From an uncultured Clostridia bacterium (lineage in GTDB: Bacteria; Bacillota; Clostridia; Oscillospirales; Butyricicoccaceae), in contig CAJUSB010000018.1 in the NCBI GenBank assembly GCA_910589115.1, forward strand, positions 1-38,403: 38,403 nt of DNA, in the 5' to 3' direction. Below are positions 7,754 through 15,600 of the stretch, piece by piece. The notes under the pieces were generated by a model, which was not told the DNA's origin, did not search any database, and worked only from the letters and a program-made list of their open reading frames with translations. Within the stretch, counting starts at the first letter, position 1; each line of letters starts with the position of its first letter. The position numbers and the translations under genes were made by a program.

Positions 7754-8333
7754 TTTCGGATACCCACCTTTCCCCATCGATGTTATCGAAATATTCCGTT
7801 GTCACGTCCTGCTGGTAGTAGATTGCGAGGATTCGCTTGATGTCCTGCTCGGTCGCGCGGCGGACGCGAAAGCTCTGATCGCGCAGGCTTTTTTCCAGCC
7901 GCGCGATCTGGCTGCGAGCGTCCTCACCGCTTCGCTTTTCGATTTGGAACAGGAACGCAAATTCGCGGGTCGATGCCGTAGTCGCCTGGATATCGTCAAG
8001 GTGTTGGGAGTCCTGCTGGAGCAGTTCGCGCAGCGCGGGCAACTCCTCCTGCTGGATGCGTTCGGCGTACCAATCCTTGTTTCGTGTGAACGATTCACGC
8101 GAATTCAATGCCAGAATCCGCACGGATTCCGTGCCGCGCAGGAGGTTCGACAGCGCCATCACGCGCCCGCGCACCCCTTCGTTTGAGAGCACAGACAGGT
8201 TGTCCGGCTTCACGATAAAGTACACCATTTCGCCATTCGCGGTTTTCAGGCTGTAGTCGGTGACTTCCTCCAAACCCATCAGCTGCCGCGTGGACTGCCC
8301 ACGTTTGTGTTCCTTTTTCGATGCTTTATTCAT
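7746..8333 (-). CDS. Conjugal transfer protein encoded beside VirB4 (195 aa)
   Basis: I chose the ATG at 8333 (MNKASKKEHKRG), which overlaps the stop of the PrgI-like gene in ATGAATAA and has GGAGAG upstream. The protein has a basic start, a GEMVYFIVKPDNLSVLSNE segment and long helices rich in Arg and Gln. Proteins of this kind occur between PrgI-like and VirB4 genes in Clostridia ICEs and look like a detached N-terminal module of VirB4/TraC. The eight-base overlaps on both sides indicate translational coupling and fixed stoichiometry. The role as a VirB4 partner is inferred from position and composition. Confidence 0.7.
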   Translation of the reverse strand: MNKASKKEHKRGQSTRQLMGLEEVTDYSLKTANGEMVYFIVKPDNLSVLSNEGVRGRVMALSNLLRGTESVRILALNSRESFTRNKDWYAERIQQEELPALRELLQQDSQHLDDIQATTASTREFAFLFQIEKRSGEDARSQIARLEKSLRDQSFRVRRATEQDIKRILAIYYQQDVTTEYFDNIDGERWVSENG

Positions 8334-8607
8334 AGCGCTCTCTCCATTCATAAAATTGTTGTTTCAGGAACAGGAAATTTGCCGCGTTGCGCAAAAAGTC
8401 CAGGATGCTTGCATCCTCCATACGGATGCTCAAAAACGCATACAGGAATGTCAGAACTAGCGGCACGATCAGGCCGACCTGCGCGATTGCCAGCACGGAA
8501 AGCAGCAGCCCGACGCCGATCACCGCCACGTCACGCAGCTCCCACAGCCACAGGGTTGCCTTCGCTGTTAAATTGTCAGGATAAATATAGATCAGTGACA
8601 CCTCCAA
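8326..8607 (-). CDS. PrgI/VirB3-like small membrane protein of the transfer channel
   Basis: The product has about 90 residues, with two adjacent hydrophobic helices (VAVIGVGLLLSVLAIAQVGL and IVPLVLTFLYAFLSI) and a conserved end, DFLRNAANFLFLKQQFYEW. This matches the PrgI type of inner-membrane component that works with VirB4. The start is unusual. The open frame begins with a TTG at 8607, but the GGAGG sits inside codons 1-3 of that reading. Translation therefore more likely begins further in, perhaps at the CTG at 8593-8595 just before IYIYPDNL. It is the first of three tightly overlapping genes ending with VirB4. Confidence 0.8.
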   Translation of the reverse strand: MEVSLIYIYPDNLTAKATLWLWELRDVAVIGVGLLLSVLAIAQVGLIVPLVLTFLYAFLSIRMEDASILDFLRNAANFLFLKQQFYEWRERYE

Positions 8608-8630
8608 GAAAAAAATATAATAGGTTGTAG

Positions 8631-9032
8631 TTAGGTTTCCGGTTCGGCTTCGTTGGCATCGCTGGTTTCGGCTCCACCTTCTTCGCCGTCCTCTACAGCA
8701 TCGCTCTCAGCCGGTTCGATCCCCGCTGCGCGTTCGGATTCCTCCAGCGCCTGCTCGATCAGCCCCAGCACGAAGTCCTTCTGGCTGAGTTTCTTGCCCG
8801 TCCGCTCCGTTTCACGGGCAAGGTGATCCTTGATCCTCCAGAACAATTCATCAGGGATCTGAAACGCAAGCGTTCTTGTGGGTTCGTTCATTTTGACCGT
8901 TCCTCCTTCGTAAAATTTCGTAAGTACGTCGGTGATATACACGCCGAGCGTCAGCCCGGACTTTTCCTGCTCCGCCCGAACTTTTGCGTGCAGTTCCAGC
9001 GGAATTTTAGCGCATAAGTTCTTAGTTTCCAT
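8631..9032 (-). CDS. Tandem ribbon-helix-helix-like DNA-binding protein
   Basis: The ATG at 9032 has an AAGGAGG site. The 133-residue product has two ribbon-helix-helix-like segments in tandem. The first is residues 6-42 (LCAKIPLELHAKVRAEQ then GVYITDVLTKFY). The second is residues 52-95 (RTLAFQIPDELFWRIKDHL then KDFVLGLIEQAL). An acidic tail follows (EDGEEGGAETSDANEAEPE). Such proteins bind short palindromes as dimers; a monomer with both halves could fold as a single-chain dimer. It heads the PrgI/VirB4 gene run and has a 10-bp palindrome in its own upstream region, so it may autoregulate the transfer operon or act in the relaxosome. Function is inferred. Confidence 0.65.
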   Translation of the reverse strand: METKNLCAKIPLELHAKVRAEQEKSGLTLGVYITDVLTKFYEGGTVKMNEPTRTLAFQIPDELFWRIKDHLARETERTGKKLSQKDFVLGLIEQALEESERAAGIEPAESDAVEDGEEGGAETSDANEAEPET

Positions 9033-9062
9033 ACGTTGTCCTCCTTCCCGCCCTGCAACGCA

Positions 9063-9093
9063 AGTATAGCGGATTTCTTATGGGATAGCTATC
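9063..9093 (-). promoter_or_regulatory. Possible promoter/operator ahead of the transfer genes
   Basis: Reading minus, a -10-like TATACT (9063-9068) lies about 31 nt before the ATG at 9032, and a perfect palindrome GATAGCTATC (9084-9093) lies upstream of it. No good -35 hexamer at 17 nt is visible, so the promoter would need an activator or overlaps the palindrome. It fits autoregulation by the adjacent ribbon-helix-helix protein, but this is inferred. Confidence 0.35.
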
Positions 9094-9140
9094 ACAAATT
9101 CCAACAAAAAGATATGCTTTTTTGAAGCAGAAGCGACAAG

Positions 9141-10325
9141 TTATTGACTGGCGCGCAAGACCAGTGCAATCCCCTCTAATAAAAACTCCACACATGGGAT
9201 TGCGACCGAGTTGCCAAGGGCCTTGTACCTTGCAGAATCCTTTGCTTCCGGCAGGTTTGTCCAATCGGCTGGAAACCCTTGTAAAAGCTCACATTCGGTC
9301 GGAACCAGCCTTCGGAGAAGGAAAACACCGGTTTTTCCGTCCAAAACAAGGTCGGTCGCGTCCTTATATTGACGGGCGCTTTGCGTGCTGGCTACCTCGC
9401 CATGCTGGAACACATCGACCCTTTGACGGCAAAAAATCGCGTGGTGATCGGTTGCGGTCAGCGTGTATGCGATATACTTTTGAAAACCTTGACCGTTGCC
9501 GCCGTTCTCCGGCTGGCGGTCTATCACATTGCCAACAATACAATAGACCTCGTCGCTCGTCACAAACGGCACATTATTGCCGCCTGTCCCATAGCGGGCG
9601 GACATCGTAGGCACGACATCATGTGGACCGGTATACCGCCCGTCGATCCCGTGATTTTCGTAAACGACCGGCGTATGGCTGGTCTGGGCAAGCAGCGTTC
9701 CGCTCTGATCCGTAAAACAGTCGATCCGTTCGCCGCCCTGATCGTGCAGGCAGAACACTTTTTCCTGCGTGACGAAGGTCTGCATCTGCATATTTTGCGT
9801 CGCCATCAATGCGCCGGAGATCCCGCCAAGGTCGATTCCCTCATCGCGTTGATTGATGTGGAACGCTTCTCCGGATGGGATGAAATAATCGTTTGGCGCG
9901 AATATCCCAGCCTGTAACTTGAGCGCCAATTCCAGCTTTTCGGGAAGTCTCTTGCCGCGCTTATCCGCCCGCTTCAGAATCCCCCTGCAACTTTTTTCGC
10001 TCAAATAGTATTTGGATGGGACTGAATCCAGCAAAATCTGCGACAAGGAAGATTCTTCGACGTCTTTGGGGCACTCCGAGGTATTGAGCGTCCCAGGTGG
10101 CCCAAGCCAGGCTGGATCGTACTCCCAGCACGGCCCCAGCATATTCCCAGCGCCCGGTTGGAGGTTCAACAACATGAAGGTGTGGTTCTTCAATTTCAAT
10201 GATCGATTGGAGGACTTGGAGAAAATCTTTTCCTTCCGAGCTGCTGTATGCCCCAAGCACGTTCTCCCAGCAGAGAAATCTCGGGCGAACAAACTGAGCT
10301 GCTCGACCTCGCTGTTTATCTGCAT
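9141..10325 (-). CDS. C5-cytosine methyltransferase beta chain (TRD, motifs IX-X) in an overlapping frame
   Basis: The 394-residue frame starts inside the alpha gene, in the +1 frame, and overlaps it by 365 nt. The ATG at 10325 has a perfect AAGGAG (10333-10338) seven bases upstream. Its C-terminus carries the missing C5-methyltransferase motifs: RRLVPTECELLQGFPADW (motif IX region, from residue 338) and YKALGNSVA (motif X). The middle (DQGGERIDCF, TMSARYGTGGNNVPFV) fits a target-recognition region. The overprinted N-terminus also looks like real protein: LSLFARDFSAGRTCLGHTA and KYYLSEKSCRGILKRADKRG match segments I recall from phage and ICE methyltransferase-associated proteins. Alpha and beta should assemble into one enzyme, as reported for the split methylases M.EcoHK31I and M.AquI. 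Confidence 0.8.
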   Translation of the reverse strand: MQINSEVEQLSLFARDFSAGRTCLGHTAARKEKIFSKSSNRSLKLKNHTFMLLNLQPGAGNMLGPCWEYDPAWLGPPGTLNTSECPKDVEESSLSQILLDSVPSKYYLSEKSCRGILKRADKRGKRLPEKLELALKLQAGIFAPNDYFIPSGEAFHINQRDEGIDLGGISGALMATQNMQMQTFVTQEKVFCLHDQGGERIDCFTDQSGTLLAQTSHTPVVYENHGIDGRYTGPHDVVPTMSARYGTGGNNVPFVTSDEVYCIVGNVIDRQPENGGNGQGFQKYIAYTLTATDHHAIFCRQRVDVFQHGEVASTQSARQYKDATDLVLDGKTGVFLLRRLVPTECELLQGFPADWTNLPEAKDSARYKALGNSVAIPCVEFLLEGIALVLRASQ

Positions 10326-10635
10326 TTCTCATCTCCTTCACGATACGGATCTGTTGCATAAACAGGCCGGAACGCGCACCAGCTAAACCTGCACGTGTTC
10401 CAGAAGCCACGGATAAATCTTGACACGGGCTGCCACCACAGACGATATCAACTGGCGGCAATTCTCCGCCAGTTAGTTTGGTTATGTCGCCTACGTGTAT
10501 CATTTCGGGGAAATGATGCTTTGTGACTGCGATTGGGAACGGTTCAATTTCGCTCGCCCATACGGGAACAATTCCATTCCGGATTGCTGCCAGTGGGAAG
10601 CCACCGATTCCGTCGAATAAACTCCCTAAAGTCAA
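9961..10635 (-). CDS. C5-cytosine methyltransferase alpha chain (motifs I-VIII)
   Basis: The 224-residue protein starts with TTG (LTLGSLFDGIGGF), just after the stop of the DUF4406-like gene, and is probably translationally coupled. The catalytic motifs are in order: motif I LFDGIGGF (6-13), motif IV GGSPCQDLS with nucleophile C71, motif VI ENV (124-126), and motif VIII QRRRRIFLVAD (190-200). It ends EAGG before any recognition domain or motifs IX-X; those lie in the overlapping beta frame. Enzymes of this family transfer methyl from S-adenosylmethionine to cytosine C5. In an ICE the likely job is protecting the element from host restriction. Alone the chain should be inactive. Confidence 0.88.
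   Translation of the reverse strand: MTLGSLFDGIGGFPLAAIRNGIVPVWASEIEPFPIAVTKHHFPEMIHVGDITKLTGGELPPVDIVCGGSPCQDLSVASGTRAGLAGARSGLFMQQIRIVKEMRNADKQRGRAAQFVRPRFLCWENVLGAYSSSEGKDFLQVLQSIIEIEEPHLHVVEPPTGRWEYAGAVLGVRSSLAWATWDAQYLGVPQRRRRIFLVADFAGFSPIQILFERKKLQGDSEAGG
10333..10338 (-). promoter_or_regulatory. Internal Shine-Dalgarno for the methyltransferase beta frame
   Basis: AAGGAG is followed by a 7-nt spacer and ATG. It lies within alpha codons encoding VKEMRN, part of the conserved stretch between motifs IV and VI. It decides that beta is a separately initiated chain rather than the remains of a frameshift. Confidence 0.75.
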
Positions 10636-10640
10636 AGGTT

Positions 10641-11006
10641 CTACCCCATCGACATTCCCACCCCTTTTGTCGATTCAAAATCGACTTCCAGAATTTCTTC
10701 AGCGTTCACCTGATGCACAGGGATGCCGAGCTGCTCGGCCAGCTCCTTTTCCCCTGCCATGCCTGCGCTGATCCGGTCGCCGCAGAGCCAAAGCTCGTCA
10801 CACAGTGCCAGCATCTGGTTTCCCATGTCAATTCCGAGCTGACGGTCGGCGGGACTGCTGTCGTCCAGCATTTGCGTGTACAGCAGGTGCGGCGCAAACG
10901 GCGTGACTTCCTGCTCAATTGCATAGCGGCAGGCTTTCCGCGCGAATTCCAGGTTCCGCTCCACATCGCCAGACAACGGCGACGCAATATAAACTAACGG
11001 TTTCAT
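10641..11006 (-). CDS. DUF4406 / nucleoside 2-deoxyribosyltransferase-like protein
   Basis: The ATG at 11006 follows GAAGGAG. The 121-residue protein begins KPLVYIASPLSGDVERN, has AIEQEVTPFAPHLLY, and later CDELWLCGDRISAGMAGE. This is the small Rossmann-like fold shared by nucleoside 2-deoxyribosyltransferases and DUF4406 proteins common in phages and ICEs. These may act on nucleotides or bases, but the substrate is not known. It precedes the methyltransferase alpha gene with only a few bases between, suggesting a link to DNA or nucleotide modification. It ends KGVGMSMG, close to the shared C-terminal tail. The fold call is solid; the enzymatic role is inferred. Confidence 0.75.
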   Translation of the reverse strand: MKPLVYIASPLSGDVERNLEFARKACRYAIEQEVTPFAPHLLYTQMLDDSSPADRQLGIDMGNQMLALCDELWLCGDRISAGMAGEKELAEQLGIPVHQVNAEEILEVDFESTKGVGMSMG

Positions 11007-11027
11007 CGATGCTCCTTCCCAAACAGT

Positions 11028-11234
11028 TTATGACGGCAATGCGCCGTTCAGCGGCGAGGCAAAATAGCGGCAGCAGCAGGTCAGGCCGGCCTGCTGGTTG
11101 AGGGCTTTCGCCGCTGCCTGCGCCTGTTCCCGCGACTCAAAAATCGCCCGCTTTCCCTGCGGGTCGGTACACCAGCCGTGCAGCTCGCCCCACATGGAAT
11201 CGCTGTTTGTCTTAACTAAAACGCCATATTTCAT
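11028..11234 (-). CDS. Small protein of unknown function (about 68 aa)
   Basis: The start is uncertain. The ATG at 11234 (MKYGVLVKTNSDS) has AAAGGATG at a workable distance, while the ATG at 11246 would sit directly on that site. The pattern KYGVLVKT...WCTDPQGKRAIFESREQAQAAAKALN suggests a small beta-beta-alpha domain of a type seen in many ICE and phage proteins. The C-terminus (LTCCCRYFASPLNG) is Cys-rich. It lies between TrbL and the DUF4406-like gene in the same transcriptional direction. Confidence 0.55.
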   Translation of the reverse strand: MKYGVLVKTNSDSMWGELHGWCTDPQGKRAIFESREQAQAAAKALNQQAGLTCCCRYFASPLNGALPS

Positions 11235-11257
11235 GCTTGATTTCATCCTTTCCGGTC

Positions 11258-12154
11258 TTATTTCAGCGCCGCCGCCACTACTTTTGTTGTGTTGATTGCC
11301 GCCTGTGCGGTGTAGACAGCGCTCATGATGTTTGCACGGGTCGTGGTGTCCAGTCCGAAGGTTCCAGCGATCCGCGGCACCTCTCCGGCGGACAGCATCA
11401 GTCCAAGGCCGAGCAGGGCATGGTCTTTAAAGACCATAAGGCCCGCTACAAGGATCGTTGCCTGCAAAAACGCCGTTAGGCACAGCCCGATCACCTGCTT
11501 GATCCACTGCGTAAATCCGTCAATGTAACCTCTCGGAATGCTAAACATATACAACGATCCGACCGCGATTTGAATCAGCAGGATGCCGCCGCGCTTGAGG
11601 TTCGAGAAAAACACTTTTATAACAGCGTAGGCCATCAAAATAATGCAGAAAATCAGCATGATCCCGCTGGTGATCGCGTGCAGGCCGAACCGTGACCCGG
11701 TCATTGCCGCTTCCAGCGTATCCGTTGTCTGCAAATCTTCAATGATTTTCGTCCCGACGCTGCCGATGCTTTCGCCGGAGCCTGCCAAGCCTGTCGTCAT
11801 CAGCCCTTGCAGCGATACCGAAAGGGCGTATAATCGAACCGGCACGACCGAGAACAGACTGACTGCCATAAAGCCTTTGATTGCGTTCAACGCCGTCTGC
11901 TGGATGTTCCCGCGCCCGGTCGAATACTCGATCCCGCACTCAAAGCAGGCCACCACAAGGCTGACGCCGAACAGTGCCCATCCAAGCTGGGAGAAGAACA
12001 AAACCACTGACTGTACCCAGTTCATTTCAAACAATTCCACGCCCATATTGCCCATTTCGGCAAAGAAATTGCCGAGAAATCCAACGATCTGGCTGTACAG
12101 CCAGTCGAGCAGGTTGTCCATGACCGTGGATGCAACAAATTCCCATATGAAAAT
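11258..12154 (-). CDS. TrbL/VirB6-type polytopic transfer protein, probable AUU start
   Basis: From the first ATG (12121) the protein is 287 residues with about six hydrophobic segments (for example WVQSVVLFFSQLGWALFGVS, FGLHAITSGIMLIFCIILMA and GLCLTAFLQATILVAGLMVF). This is the profile of TrbL/VirB6-like inner-membrane channel proteins of Gram-positive ICEs. No Shine-Dalgarno precedes that ATG. A good GAGGTG (12162-12167) is followed, 7 nt later, by an in-frame ATT at 12154. This gives the extra residues IFIWEFVASTV, an N-terminal pattern I associate with this family. I therefore favour initiation at AUU. The gene sits next to the VirB2-like gene, as expected for the channel operon. Confidence 0.85.
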   Translation of the reverse strand: MFIWEFVASTVMDNLLDWLYSQIVGFLGNFFAEMGNMGVELFEMNWVQSVVLFFSQLGWALFGVSLVVACFECGIEYSTGRGNIQQTALNAIKGFMAVSLFSVVPVRLYALSVSLQGLMTTGLAGSGESIGSVGTKIIEDLQTTDTLEAAMTGSRFGLHAITSGIMLIFCIILMAYAVIKVFFSNLKRGGILLIQIAVGSLYMFSIPRGYIDGFTQWIKQVIGLCLTAFLQATILVAGLMVFKDHALLGLGLMLSAGEVPRIAGTFGLDTTTRANIMSAVYTAQAAINTTKVVAAALK

Positions 12155-12191
12155 GGTGATTCACCTCATTTCACGTTGTGTTCCGTCTGTT

Positions 12192-12530
12192 TTACAGTCC
12201 AACAACACCCCAGATATAGTTGGGGGCGGTCAGCGTGAACACCAGGCAGGCGAACAGAATCGCGGGGCCAGTCCATTCGAATTGTCCGTGTTTTCGATAG
12301 TCAAAGTAAGCCATGCCGAGTTTGCCGAAGAACGCGATTGCGAGGATCATATCGAGCGCCGGGAACACCACATCGTTGACAACCGACTTGATCTGCGAGG
12401 ACGCGCCTGTCCACGCCTGCGAAATTGCGCCGGATACGTCGCCGCTGGCGAACGCCTGGACGCAGAACATCGCGGCAACCGCGAGTGCCAGTACGATTAC
12501 GCGAGCAGCTTTTTTCCAATATTTTTTCAT
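12192..12530 (-). CDS. VirB2-like small membrane protein (DUF3852-like)
   Basis: I chose the ATG at 12530 (MKKYWKKAARVIVLAL), with GGAGG six bases upstream. The 112-residue product has a signal peptide ending near FCVQAFASG, a short amphipathic region, and two hydrophobic segments (VFPALDMILAIAFFGKLGMA and TGPAILFACLVFTLTAP) split by a charged turn, YFDYRKHGQ. Size and topology match VirB2/pilin-like subunits or DUF3852 proteins that accompany TrbL in Clostridia ICEs. It follows the giant adhesin start-to-stop on the same strand, with the adhesin gene downstream. Confidence 0.75.
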   Translation of the reverse strand: MKKYWKKAARVIVLALAVAAMFCVQAFASGDVSGAISQAWTGASSQIKSVVNDVVFPALDMILAIAFFGKLGMAYFDYRKHGQFEWTGPAILFACLVFTLTAPNYIWGVVGL

Positions 12531-12609
12531 GTTTGACCTCCATGAACTGGCGGAAGGGCTGTCCACTTTGACAGCCCTTCCTGGGTAAATTTTTATACAT
12601 TGACTTGCA

Positions 12610-15600
12610 TCAATATCCAGTCTTAGGCAGCGGTTCGGAAGGCTTGTAAACCGTGGTTACCCAGCGGTCGGTCGCCATGATCCACTGCCCGTTGTGAATG
12701 CCGCCGACGTCAGCCTGATTGACGAACTGGCTGCTGCCAGTCAGCCACGAGCCAACGTTGCAAAGAACCTGCGCACCTTCAACCATCCGGAAGTTTGCGG
12801 GGACAACGCCGAACACGACCATAAACTCCGTGACGCACTCGTCAGCGCCAAGGCTCAGCGCTGCGGGCGACGCATCCAGAACATAGCTTTGCATTGTGCT
12901 CAGATTGTCCGCCAGCGTCCGATAATCCTGCGAATAATTCGTCTTGTAAACGATTTTGTAATTTCCCTGCACGTTGTAAGTACCGGTTACAATTTTATCG
13001 AGCCGCACCGCAGCGGTCGGCAGAGTATCGCGCCAGTAGAACGAGGTCAGCGAATCGGTGGAATTGTTCGCGATATTGGTGATATCGTACTTAATCTGCT
13101 GTCCAGGTACCACCTGCGTGTAGCCACGCTTTGTGATGGATACATTCGTATACACCGCTTTATTGGTCATTACCAACCGCACGATCTGTCCGGCAAACTC
13201 GATTTCCGCTTCGATCGGCGTGCTGTTTAAACCATAGAATTCTGCCGCCTGCGTTTCCTTCACGGTGTAACGTCCCAGCGGCAGAGGCCGCGAGCTGGCG
13301 ATGCCGTTTTTGTCTGTTTTAATCGTGTCAACAAGGTTATTCGCCCGGTCGTAGATTTCAAAGACAACGTTCGGCAGTGGAGTGCCAGCCGCCCAGCCAT
13401 TCATGGTGTTGTAGTCCTCCGAGGTTTTCGTGATCTGGATCTGACCGGTGATCGGCGTGTTCTTCCACTCGATTTCGGTCGTTTCTCCGGGCTTCACATA
13501 GACCGTTTTTGTCTGCGTATCCACGATGTAGCCCTGATTTTCCAGTTCCTTCAGATAGACCTTGCCGGACAGGTCGAGTGTATCAATATACGCGTATCCG
13601 TCCTGGTCCGTCGTGAATTGATCGATCGGATTGTGGCTGCCATCGTACAGCAGGAAGGTCACGCCGTAGATACCCTTGCCCGTCACCGAGTCGATCTTGT
13701 GGAGCAGAATTCCCGAAAAACGCTTGTTGGTAACGGTCAAAGTCGTGGTTTCGCCGTCCTTGACCGTGAAATAATGCGGCGTGGAATCAATCTTGAAGCC
13801 GGTACCCGCTTTGATTTCAACCGCATAGTAATCGCCTGCATCCAGCGGCACATGGACGCGGCCGTTCGTGTCGGTCGTGACGGTTTTGACCAGACCACCG
13901 TCCATCCTGCGGATTTCAAAGGTTACATTCGGAATCCGTTCAGACTGGTTCGCTTCGTTGACCTTGATGAGTTCCAAACCTCCCGCCGGAGCATTGTAAA
14001 AATACAACGTTTGGGTATCGTCCGTATTCACAACGACGGTCTGACTGCGGCTCGCTTCGTCGATGGTATAGCCGTCAATCGTCGCGACTTCCGTCACGAT
14101 GTACGTGTTCGGCGCAAGCCCCGGAAGCACAATTTGGCCGTTTTCATTGGTGAAATACAGACCGTTTGAGGAGGTTTTCCCATCATTTGCGGGCACAAAT
14201 GTACCGTCAGCAGTTGTGATCTTGAACTGAACGCCTTGCAGCGGCTTCTTCGTCATGCTGTCCAGCTTCTGCACAATCAGTCCACCGAGCGGCTGGTTGT
14301 AAAAATCGAGTGTGTACAGCTGGTGATCCTTAATTTCAATCGTTTTGGGAGTGGAATCCCGCAGGTAGCCAGTCTTCGCGCGCACCTCTGTCACGATATA
14401 ACTGCCCGGTTCAAGGTCGGGAAGCGAAATATACCCCTTCTCGTCGGTTTGGTATTCGCCGTTGGAAGTGCCGATAACCGTGCCGTCAGAAGTCGTGATT
14501 TTAAACACCACATCGGAAAGCGGTTCTTTCGTCGACGCATCCATTTTTCGGATCAGCAACCCGCCAAGCGGGGTGTTGAACACCTCCAGCACATAGGTCT
14601 GGTGATCCTTGACCGTGATGGTCTGCGGACTGTCGTCGAGCAGATACCCCGGCTTTGCCTGCACTTCCGTAATAATGTAACTGTCGGGTTCAAGGTTGGG
14701 CAGCGAGATGTACCCCTGCTCGTCCGTCCGGAACTCACTGTTAGTTGTGCCGACCGTCGTTCCGTCCGCATGGATGATGCGGAAAATGACATCCGAAAGC
14801 GGTTCTTTGGTCTTGGAATCCATCTTTTTCAGCAGCAGACCGCCAAGCGGTTCGTTCTCAAAAGTCAGCTTTCTGGTTTTCCCGGCTTCGACGTTCACCG
14901 TCCGAACCGTACTGTCGAGACGATACCCATCTTTCGCCTGCTTTTCCACCACAGTGTAATCGCCGCTGGGAAGATGGTCGAGCTGAATCAAGCCGTTGCC
15001 GTTTGTCGTAAATTCCCCGCCTTGATAAGCGTTTCCATTACAGCCTTTGATCTCGAATTTTACCCCGGAAAGCGGCTTTTTTGTGACGCTGTCGACCTTT
15101 TCGATGAGCAAACAGCCCTTTTTCGTGTTCGTGAACGTCAGGAGCTGCATATCATTTTCTTCGACAACAACCGTCTGCGGCGGCGCGTCCAGCACGTAGT
15201 CGTCCAGCGTGCGCACTTCCGTAACCACATAAGCACCCGGTTTCAGTTGGGTGATTACGATTTCACCGTTGGAATCGGTTCTGTAAATGCTGTTTGTGGA
15301 GGTCAAACCGCCATTATTCGGCACCAATTCGCCGTTTACTGTCGTGATTTTGAACTCAACGCCCTCCAGCGGTTCACTAGTCTGTGCATCCGTTTTTACG
15401 ATAACCAGTGCCCCCTTCGGCTGATTAAAGAACTCGACCGAGTATGTACGGTGGTCGTTAATTTCAATCGTTTTGGGAGTATTGTCAAGAAGATATCCGG
15501 GCTTTGCCTGCACCTCCTGAATCACATAGCTTCCTGGCGTAATGTCCGGGATCGATATGAAGCCCTGTTCATCGGTTCGGTATTCGCCGTTCGATTCGCC

